Origin: Culturomica sp.
GTDB lineage: Bacteria; Bacteroidota; Bacteroidia; Bacteroidales; Marinifilaceae
Assembly: GCA_031271755.1 (NCBI GenBank)
Contig: JAISVB010000007.1
Coordinates: forward strand, 1-64,000
Reading direction: 5' to 3'
Length of the DNA: 64,000 nt
Program-made: the position numbers and the translations under genes
The notes under the pieces: generated by a model
What the model was told of the DNA's origin: nothing
What the model saw: the letters and a program-made list of their open reading frames with translations, nothing else
Databases searched by the model: none
Shown here: piece after piece, positions 27,374-36,900 of the stretch
Layout of the letters: each line of letters starts with the position of its first letter
Position numbering within the stretch: position 1 is the stretch's first letter

Positions 27374-28816
27374 TCAATTATTGGTCTCCACAAAAACGTG
27401 GAATCTTTTCACTATCCGTTCTCCCTCCGGCGTGTTGTAGCCGATGATGTACAGATAGGTACCGGTCGGCACCAATGTTCCCCGGTACGTTCCGTCCCAT
27501 CCGTCCCTTCCCCGGTACATCAAGCTCCCGTTGGGATTGAAAACTTCCAGGTCAAACCCTTCGTACAGCCGGTCGTTGATCCCGTCCCCGTTGGGTGTAA
27601 AGGCGTTCAACAATCCCATCTGCGGGCCGTCGAGGGTTGTCGAAGCGCTGTTTTCGCATCCGTTGCCGGCAACAACCGTCACCGATACGTGGTTCTCCCC
27701 GCCGACTATCCAGTCATACACCAGCAACACCGGATCCTGCTGTTCTTTTTTCTGTCCGTTAAAAATAAAGGAGTAGTTTTTATATTCGGCCGGCCACGCT
27801 TCGATCCCGATCGGTCTTCCCAACGGCACCACCGTATTGGACTGCCATCCGTTCAAAGCAATTTCCGGCAACTCCTTCACGGTGACAACGGTCTGTTGTT
27901 CGGTCACACATTCCGCAGCGTCTCCTTCCGGAACGATGCGGTACTCCACCGTCGCCGGCATTCCGTCAAACCAAAGCGCCTGCCGGATGGTTTGCCCGGT
28001 GCCGCCCTCCATGCCGTTGACCCCCGTCCCGGATACGCTCCACGTAAAATCAACCTCTTCGGGTAAAAGCACAATATCGGTCATTTCTCCCGAACACAAT
28101 ACGGGTTTTCTGTTCTCTACCGTAAACAGGAAGTTGGGCTTAACAGACACTACCAACTCATACCCTTCCGTTCCTGTACCGGTTTCCTCCAGATAACTGT
28201 ACCGCACCTCTATGGTTTCATGCGTATTGTTGACCAGTTTTTCCCGGATCCCTCCCGTTCCGGAAGCCGGGCTGCCGGGCTCAAAAACAATGCCGGGCAC
28301 CACGCTTGCGCGCTCCCAGCGGTAAGTTTTCCCGGAAGCAAGCCCTGCCGGCTCGTAATTCAGCGTCTCCCCGCTGCACAACGCACGCCGCTCCGTATCG
28401 CCGTTCCGGAACACCTCTACCTGCAACAAAAGCGGATCAGACCAACAAATTATTCCTCCCCCTTCGAAACCCACCAGCACATCGAATGCATAAACGCCGG
28501 GAGCAATTCCCTGCGGCAACGGGATATCCTCCAGCTTCCCCGATGCGGAAAAAGTGAAATGTCCGCTATACTCCCCGGAACTGTTCCATCTCCACCGGGG
28601 ATCCTGCGATTGCAAGGTAAAGCGGGTACCGGCCGTCAAGCCGGAAAAAGGGACGTCGAACGATTCGCTTCCCGCCGCCACCCGCACCGTATACGGCTCC
28701 ATACACACCCCTTCCGCTGCTGCAAAAAACAGCAGGCAATACAGCAGTATGGCCAGCGGCGTTTTTTTGCCGCTGACCATCCACCGTACCGGAAGGATAT
28801 GTATGTTTTTAATCAT
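27374..28816 (-). CDS. Secreted protein with T9SS type B sorting (gliding-motility-associated) C-terminal domain
   Basis: 480 residues: signal peptide (about 16-38), an N-terminal beta domain, two or three PKD/Ig-like segments with LCSGE-type openings (about residues 145-330), and a C-terminal type B (CHU_C) sorting domain at about 390-480, with LLNAFTPNGDGINDRLYEG, FNPNGSLMYRGRDGWDGTYRG and VPTGTYLYIIGY. These features direct export across the outer membrane by the T9SS. It follows the PKD-like protein by 27 bases. It is probably the surface-anchoring or terminal subunit of a complex with the two upstream proteins (inference). Confidence 0.88.
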   Translation of the reverse strand: MIKNIHILPVRWMVSGKKTPLAILLYCLLFFAAAEGVCMEPYTVRVAAGSESFDVPFSGLTAGTRFTLQSQDPRWRWNSSGEYSGHFTFSASGKLEDIPLPQGIAPGVYAFDVLVGFEGGGIICWSDPLLLQVEVFRNGDTERRALCSGETLNYEPAGLASGKTYRWERASVVPGIVFEPGSPASGTGGIREKLVNNTHETIEVRYSYLEETGTGTEGYELVVSVKPNFLFTVENRKPVLCSGEMTDIVLLPEEVDFTWSVSGTGVNGMEGGTGQTIRQALWFDGMPATVEYRIVPEGDAAECVTEQQTVVTVKELPEIALNGWQSNTVVPLGRPIGIEAWPAEYKNYSFIFNGQKKEQQDPVLLVYDWIVGGENHVSVTVVAGNGCENSASTTLDGPQMGLLNAFTPNGDGINDRLYEGFDLEVFNPNGSLMYRGRDGWDGTYRGTLVPTGTYLYIIGYNTPEGERIVKRFHVFVETNN

Positions 28817-28843
28817 CTATACCTGTATACGTTTTTGCTGTAT

Positions 28844-30931
28844 TTAAGGAGCAACTCCCAACTTAAAGGTCGGTTTGGGATTCACGGTCAACGCAACAGT
28901 TTTCGTAGCATCCGTACAATCCGCTCCTGCAGAAGTGATGTAGGAAGCCGTAGCTGTCAACGTAGCCGAAACAGCTTCTCCCGGATTCTCTGTTTTATTG
29001 GTCAAGATGATATTGCTTAAATTTCCAGATCCGCTTGCCGGATCGCTGGATGAAGAACCGTTTACCGAAACAGCCAATTTACTGTCATCAAAAGGAAGAG
29101 ACCAATTCAACTGAAATTTTCCGCTATTCTGTACATCGCTCGCATTACCGCTGACTATGGTCAGTGCAGCTATCGGATTCATGCTACAAAGCTCGAAAGT
29201 GTATCCTTCTGTTACGGTCACATCCAGCGTCGGAACAACCTTTACGGTAAAGGTTTTGGCAACTCCCGTGCAAGCTCCGATGGCCGGTGCAACAGTATAA
29301 ACAGCCGTTGCATAGTCTTTGGTTGCACTTGTATTGGTCAATGTGGGCGTAGTCCAATCGGTACCGGCCTGTGTTGCTGTTACATCACTTGGCACTATCC
29401 CTGCGGAGGTCAAATCAGTAAGCGCATCCGTAATGGTGTACGTTACCGGTTGCCCCGACAACGCAGTTGTGATTGTCTTGATGTTTACGGAAGCGGTTGT
29501 TACATTGCATATCTCTGCCTCTGTAACATCCAACTGAATAACCGGGGTCGGATTAATGGACAATGTATAGGTCATCGGGTCGCCCGAACAAGTTTCCACA
29601 TACGGGGTTACCGTATAGACCAATTCTGCCGCCACATTGGCATCAGTCAATGTAAACTCGGTTCCGGGATTCACACTCAGGACTAATTTATTGCCCGTTA
29701 ACGCCAGAGGCGATAAGCTGTTTATTTCATTATTTACAGCATTGCTTGCTCCAACCGTCCAACCAAACTTGATGCCGGTTACCGTTGTATTGATTTCGAT
29801 CTCGCCAACCGTATTGTTACAAATAACGCCGGTTACGCTCGCCAACGCAGCCGTCGGTACCGGCCGTACATCCAGGTCAACATCTCCCGTTACCGTACAG
29901 GTTGCTGCACCGTTCGTATAGGTATACTGCACGGTGTAACTCTCGGTAACCTGATCATTCGTCGTATTTGCGGGAGCCGGTGCAAAGGAGGTTCCGGTTA
30001 CGTCACCATACGTACCATCACCTGCATCTTTCTTCTTCCATTTGTAGACTTTGGTTCCGTCCGTAACAGTAGTAGCTATCGTAATAGCGTCAGTGCCTCC
30101 ACTGCAAATAGGATCAACCGAAGGAGTCAGCGTCAATGTCAATTGCGGAGCAATGGTAATGCTCACCGTTTGCGGCGCCCCGGAAACGGTAACTGTTCCT
30201 GTCTGATTCAAGGTATACACCACATACGGTGTTACCGTGTAGGTTTCCGTTACCAGCGTTGTCCCCGTATTGGTCATGTCCAATGCTTCGTCGATCCCAC
30301 CCGAAGGGTAGGCTGTGTTCCCCTTGGATGTAGCACCGCCGGCGGAAGCGTTGTCCGTTGTCCGGGTCCAGGAGTATTGCAGCGCAAGATTAGCGGCGGT
30401 AAATTGCCCGGCATTGGTAATCGTCCCCGTCAGATTGCTGAGAGCAGCGCCATAACAAAATACCGTTGGGGCCGTTGTCAGGTTCAGTACCGGTTTCTCC
30501 ATAATGACGATCTGAAAAGGCAACGTGTATTCGCAATCGTGATCCGAATACCCGGCAATTTCCAACTCATATACACCCGCTGTCAGGTTTCCGCCTCCCA
30601 ATTTCTGCACATCGATGGTAATTTTGTCGTTCCCGTCACCAGGGAATGCTGTCTTCGGAAAAGATTTCGTACTATTGGCAAACACCAAGTCAGACGCATC
30701 CGTTATCTTCAGGGCATACTCTATTACCCCCGAAGCGTCATGATAAGGCAACTCCACCTGAAGCGTGTTTGCGCCCGGATCGGCCACTACGATCTGGTAT
30801 GTGCCGCCTTGCGCCGACACCTGTTGCACTCCTGCAAAGAGGAGGATTCCGAGCAGGATCCCTGCCCACCTGCGTACCTTCCCGGCTTCATTTACCGCGC
30901 CGGGATCGGTACATTTGTTTAAACTTCTCAT
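28844..30931 (-). CDS. Secreted PKD-like repeat protein without a recognisable sorting domain
   Basis: 695 residues with a signal peptide near residues 20-41 (long charged n-region, ending VSAQ). About five to six PKD-like/Ig-like repeats of ~100 residues follow, each opening with a P-x-P strand and an IC/FC(S/N)xx turn (VDPICSGG, VTGVICNN, EAEICNVT, FELCSMNP). Thr and Ser are abundant. The chain stops just after NPKPTFKLGVAP, which looks like the first strand of another repeat. The preceding gene ends in the same way (PLPAFKLGQ). The first ~130 residues resemble those of the next gene in layout. Probably a structural surface subunit; no enzyme motif is seen. Confidence 0.75.
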   Translation of the reverse strand: MRSLNKCTDPGAVNEAGKVRRWAGILLGILLFAGVQQVSAQGGTYQIVVADPGANTLQVELPYHDASGVIEYALKITDASDLVFANSTKSFPKTAFPGDGNDKITIDVQKLGGGNLTAGVYELEIAGYSDHDCEYTLPFQIVIMEKPVLNLTTAPTVFCYGAALSNLTGTITNAGQFTAANLALQYSWTRTTDNASAGGATSKGNTAYPSGGIDEALDMTNTGTTLVTETYTVTPYVVYTLNQTGTVTVSGAPQTVSITIAPQLTLTLTPSVDPICSGGTDAITIATTVTDGTKVYKWKKKDAGDGTYGDVTGTSFAPAPANTTNDQVTESYTVQYTYTNGAATCTVTGDVDLDVRPVPTAALASVTGVICNNTVGEIEINTTVTGIKFGWTVGASNAVNNEINSLSPLALTGNKLVLSVNPGTEFTLTDANVAAELVYTVTPYVETCSGDPMTYTLSINPTPVIQLDVTEAEICNVTTASVNIKTITTALSGQPVTYTITDALTDLTSAGIVPSDVTATQAGTDWTTPTLTNTSATKDYATAVYTVAPAIGACTGVAKTFTVKVVPTLDVTVTEGYTFELCSMNPIAALTIVSGNASDVQNSGKFQLNWSLPFDDSKLAVSVNGSSSSDPASGSGNLSNIILTNKTENPGEAVSATLTATASYITSAGADCTDATKTVALTVNPKPTFKLGVAP

Positions 30932-30986
30932 AATTGTCTGTTTAGTTGATTATTGATTTGGTTTTTCATATATGCTGTATCGTCTT

Positions 30987-33900
30987 CTATTGTCCCAACT
31001 TAAACGCCGGAAGCGGAAGGAGCGAAATCGTTCCCGTCACGCTGGCCGACGAACATTCATTTCCCCGGGTACGCACCGTATAGGTAAAATCCCGTCTGGG
31101 AGCCCCTTCGATGATCACAATGCGCTGTCCGCCCGGATCCCGGGTAAAGGTAATCCCGGCCGGAAGAGCCGGATTCAACACCGTCATGCCCGGCGCGTAC
31201 TGAAACCGGATAGGCTCCAGTTCGTCCCCCGTACAAACACCCTGGTCCTTTTCTCCCCCCAGCAACGTCAAAGCATCCGGATCCTGTACATCCAAACTTT
31301 CCACCCGCACCTGCACGTAGTTGGACTGTCCGCCGCTGCACACAGCCCCTGCCTTCCGGCTGTTCAGGTGGTATATATGCTCCCCCTCGGACACGCCGGA
31401 CAACTCTATTTCGCCGGTGGTAATACCCGTCTGTATGGACACGCCGTCCTGAAACAACTCATACGTATACCCCGGCAAAGAAACAGGCGTAAAAGTCAGT
31501 TTCAACGGTACAGCCCCCGTACCCGTGCAGTACAGCGCCGGTCCTGCCAGATCCGTCACACCCGAAGCCGGTTCCACATGCACCTCCTGCGAAGCCACAT
31601 TGCTCCGGCAACCGGAGGAACGGTTTTCATACACCACGGAATAAGTGGTAACTCCCACCTCCGATGCGTAGGCCTTAAAATTCGGAGCCGTTCCGACAAT
31701 GGAGCCGTCCCGGAACCAGAACACGTCGGAACCCGGCTCTTCTCCTACCTGCAACTCCACCACCGTGTTCTGGCACACGGCCGGATTCGTAGCGGGGGAA
31801 ACCCATGTAATCACCGGAGCAGGGCCCGGCGTTCCCGATAACTCCGACTCGAAAACACCGATATCAATTCGTCCGTTAAAAATCCGGGCCTTGTTTACCA
31901 GGTCGTAAGCCGCATCCGGCAACATACCGGTAGTGGCGGCATTGTTTCCCTGGTCGATCAGGAGAGAGGCGCACCCCGGCAGGTATCCGAGGCCGGTAGG
32001 ATCCGCATCGTTGCGGAAACGCACCCCGGGATCCGCGTAGTTCTCCGCCGGCAGTACGATATTGCCGGCGCCCGTCACCGCAGGGCCCATCGTAGCGCAA
32101 TAGGTCATGGCGGTTTGCGCCGATACCTGTTGCTGAAAGAGGCCGTTCCCCCACAATACCGTATTCATCACCGTACTCGGAGAAGCGTCCCGCAACCGGA
32201 GCCCTCCCCCTTTGTTGCTTACGATCGTATTGTTTACAACACTCCCCGTTCCCGCATTCAGAGCTGCGCCGTTGTTTGCGTAAAAGAGGCAATTGTAACT
32301 CCTCACCGGCCGGCGGGCAAAAAGCGCCGCGCTGCTGTCCTGAACCTGGCCTCCGACAGATCCGTTCGCCGTAAAGAGGCAGCGGTTCACCACCAACTCT
32401 CCGGCAGAGGCTCCGGCGTAAATCCCGGAAATCTTCCCCCCCCGGATCATCACCCCGTCTATCCGCAAATCGCCCGGATCGCTGTTTGCCGGTACGTAGA
32501 CAACGTGGTCGGAACCGGCCTCCTTCCCGTTCAACACCGTTTCATACTGAATGGGGTTCCGGTGTTCCTTGCCCGGCCGTAATCCGCCCATTCCATCGTC
32601 CGGAAAGCCGCCGAAAACAGCTACGCCGTTTCCGGGGAAGAGAAACGAACGGGAGGCCGGGTCGCCGGCGTCCCGCTTCTGCACGGGCGCATACTCTCCC
32701 TGCGCAATCCAGATTTCCCGCTTTCCGGTACGGCCGGGAGCCGAAAGCGCCCGGATAGCTCCTTCCAGATCGGTGGTGGCCTTGTCCCAGGTAGAACCGT
32801 CGCAATCTTCGTTGGGGTTTTCCCACGTGCGCACATAAAGCGTATCACACACCGGATTGATGGTAACCGGAATCCGTTCGTAGGTACCGATGTCAATGCT
32901 TCCCCCCTCTATCCGGGGTACGGTCACCCACATTCCCGCCGGGTTTTTAATTTCAAAACCCTCCCCGGTCGGGAATGCATCTGTCCATTTCGTATTGTTC
33001 CCCCGGTCTGTCAACGAGGAGCCCGGCCCGGTTTTCCAACTGGAAGTCCAGGCGTACCCCCCAATACCCGGATAACTGATGGGACGGATAAAACGGGGGC
33101 CTCCGGATACGCTGTTCTCCGCCGGCAACCAAACGATCGATGCATCGGTCAGGCCGCTGGCGCTCCCCTTCACGCCGTTGATCCCTTCCGGCAAAGCGCT
33201 GTACAGAATAGTTCCGCCGTAAGCGTCCACCTCTGCTCCGCCGGGATTGGTCGCCCGGTTGCTCCACACCACCGTATTGTATACCTCGCCGCCCTCTATA
33301 GACAAACCGCCGCCCTCTGCGGATTCATTCTGCACCACTACCACATTCAGCAATTCGCTGTTTTGGGCGGCAATACCTCCGCCGTTACCGTCTACCGCCG
33401 TGTTGTTGAATACATTGCATTCGATCACTTTACCTCCGGCCACGTAAATACCGCCGCCATCGCCGAGTTCACACCAATTCCGCTCAATACTGGAACGGAA
33501 AATACTCCCTCCGCCCCGCAGGCAAATCGCCCCGCCGTCGCCTTCCGCCTCATTGTATGTAAAGACGCACGCCTCCACCCGCACCGGCGCAGTAGCATAC
33601 AAACCGGCGCCGTGCCGTTTCCGCTCCACATCGGGCTGTTTCACGCTCCGCGCCTGTCCGTTCTTTACGGTCACTCCGTTCAGCACAATCTCATTGGCCG
33701 GAAGAGTTTCCGGAGCGTAATACAGCACGTGGTAACTGTTCGTCAACTGGTCGTCGGGATTGATCGCCCCATCCAAAGTAGTTACATATTGAAATTCGTA
33801 TTTTTCCTTTACTCCGTTGTCGTTGTAGTCGTAAAGCAACCGCTGATCCAATGCGGTTTCCGACAGCAATTCCAACTCCTCGTCGGTATAAGGATCGCCT

Positions 33901-36900
33901 TTAAAACCGCCGTACAGGCTCACATATGGATTCAACACAAACGAAACTTCCCGCTCGTCCACCGTTGTTCCGTTGATTTGCTGGAAGGGGATATATGTAT
34001 TGCCTCCCTGCACCCAAACCTGCCCATACTGCGCATGATCCCGGAAGTAGTTCAGGGCGGACTGCAAATCCGGCGTAGCGTTCGCCCAGGAAGAACCGTC
34101 CTTCCGCCCCCGCCCCACACGGGTCACATAGAGGCGTGAGTTAGCGTCCGGATCCAATTCCACCCGTTCCTGTGTTTCGTAAGCGCCAATGTCCATGATC
34201 ATCGTTTCGCCATAGGTATTCCGGATCCGTTCCCCCCCTCCGATGTCCCACGGGCTGAGCCGGTACCAATTCAGGATCTGTTCGGAAGAGGAGAATTTGC
34301 TCCCTTCGCTTGTAAGCCCGGCGTCGATCAGCGACGAAGTGCTGTCCGGCTCCCATCCCATGTTCATCAGGGTAGCCCCTTCCGGATCCTGAAAACCGGG
34401 CGCAGCGGTCGCCGCCTCGTTATCCGAGGAGAGCAGGAGATTGTTCCTGCCCAACAACTGTTCCCCCTCTACCGCCGAATAATTCACGGGGTAATAGGGA
34501 AAATCCAACACACTGGTCAACGCATGTTCGTACGGGGTTTCTGTCCCCCCGGCGATGTTCCGGCGAACCGGCGCTTCGTTTCGCCACAACACCGTGCCGT
34601 GGATCAGGGCGGGCGGGTACGAAAAGAAAAGCCCGCCTCCCAAAGCGGCTTTGTTCCGCACAACGGTACTTCCGGTCACCATAGCATACGGCCCGGCATA
34701 CACGCCGCCGCCGGAGGCCGCCTGGCACCCCTCCACCACCGAACTGTTCAGACGCGCCACCACAGGCGGTTGCAAAACAGAATTCGGGAAGCCGGAATCG
34801 TCCATCCCGCTTCCGGAAAGGTATACACCGCCGCCATCCACGGCTGCATTACAGGCATAAATGTAGCAATTGCTCACCATTCCGCCCGGGCGCACAAACA
34901 CCCCTCCTCCCATCCGCAGGGAGTCTGCCAGCGGGTGGTTGGCGTTTCCGTTCCGGATAGCAAAATTCTCCAACGTCGCCGGTTGACCGGCGACGCCCGG
35001 AGCAAAAGTCACGACCCGGTAGACATCGTCCCGGTTGGCGGGCGTTCCGTCAATATTCCCGTCCAGCACCGTAATACCGCGGCGGTTCATTCCCAACACC
35101 CGCTCACGGGCGTATTGCTCGTCGCCCTTAAAGTGGCCAAGCACATCCACCCCCGGTCGTATCGTAAAGGTTTTAAAGCGATCGGATAGCTCGGGGCTGG
35201 CCTTCTCCGTCGGGTAAAAGACTGCCTCTGTCGCCGGATAATTCATTCCCGTCCCCACCCACACCTGCCTGACAGGTTGGGCAGAAGAAGCGGACAGGTA
35301 ATTGATGGCCAACTGGAACAGGTCGGCGCACAGGGCGTTTTCCCACGAAGAACCGTTGCTCTGCCCGCTGCCGTAATAGGTGACATAAAGGCGGGCCGTA
35401 TCACCGATGACGGCGGGCAACAACGTATTGCCGCCACCGCTCCCGTATTCGTAAGCGCCCATGTCCATGGCGCAATTATTGATACGCGAACCTCCGGCCA
35501 AATCCGTGGACGGCAGGTACTGTCCGAACGGGTAGAGGCCCCCCGCATTGATACACGGCGAAGCGGCCGTTAATTGATAACTGCCCCCGCCGGCCAATTG
35601 CGGGTTGGCGGTGATATTTCCGACACCATTCACCGTCCGGCCGTAAATACAACTGTAGGTCGGTACAAAGCCGATGGTGGGATCTGTAGCCCCCGGCGTA
35701 GTGATCACCGGCTGCGCAGGCGTAGCCAGCCCGCGCATGGCAATGCCGTTATAAAAACGGAGGGCAAAACCCTGTTGCACATAAATATCGCTCGTCCCCG
35801 TGTTGTTGGCAATGGTCACATTAAAAAGCTCCGCCGTGGCGGCTGCGGCGGTGTTGGTTCCGTTCCCCACTGCCACAGCGCTCCCCTCCCGGCCGGTGGC
35901 GGTGTTTCCTGCGATCAGGCAGTTGTATAACGTACCGGAGGTCATATATACGCCGCCTCCCCGCCCGCTTCCAACGTTCAGGGTATTGTTCGTGATCAGA
36001 CAATTCTCCAAAACGCCTCCGTCGTTGTAAACCCCCGCACCGGAGTTGGTCTCCACATAGCCGGTGCCGGAAGCAGTATTTATGCTATTTCCGCTAATTT
36101 CACACTGAACCAGGCGCCCGCCACTTTTCAAGCTCACGCCTCCCCTATCGCCTCCCTGAATCACAAAACCATCCCAAACAGCCTCTTCACCCGATGAATA
36201 GGCTGTTACCTGCCTGAGTACTCTTTCGGCTATCCAAGTCGGCCGGCTCAATACAGTCCGGTTGGTTTGCGGATCACGGCTCTCCATACCAACTCCCGAC
36301 GTGGCATTGGCCGGAAATCCTCCGTACACCTTCACCCCTCTGAACATCTCAAAAGTCCCTCCCCACAAAGTATGTGTACCGGCCGCCACCCAAATCTGGT
36401 CTCCTACCGGAGGAATACTGTTTTGCATCAACGCAGCAAAACTGATGGGAGCATCCCAAGTAGCCCCGCTCCCATTTCCATCTACCTTCACATACCAAAT
36501 CCGTCCGGAACTTTCTCCGCTGCCGCAGACACTCTGGTAGGCTCCACAGTCTGTTTTGCCCATTCCCCCATCGGTTCGGTTGATCCCTACAATGTCCACC
36601 ACCGGATAGTCCGTCGGATTATGGGCTGACCGGGCTAGAAAAGGAGCGGTGCATTGCGGCCGGAAAATCGCTATTTCTCCGTCCAACGTTCCGTATCCCT
36701 GCGTCACAATACCCGGTGCAAAGGTCGGATTGACAAAATATTGCGCCGCCGTTTCGTCATTTACCACGGTTGTCAGTCCGATATCCCCGGCTTGATCGTT
36801 TGTTACTCCCCCCTGTATAGCACAGATGCTTGCCGCACCCGTACATTGCGTTCCGCTATTTCCCCACACCACGCTGCGAAACAAACCCGGACTCCTATCC

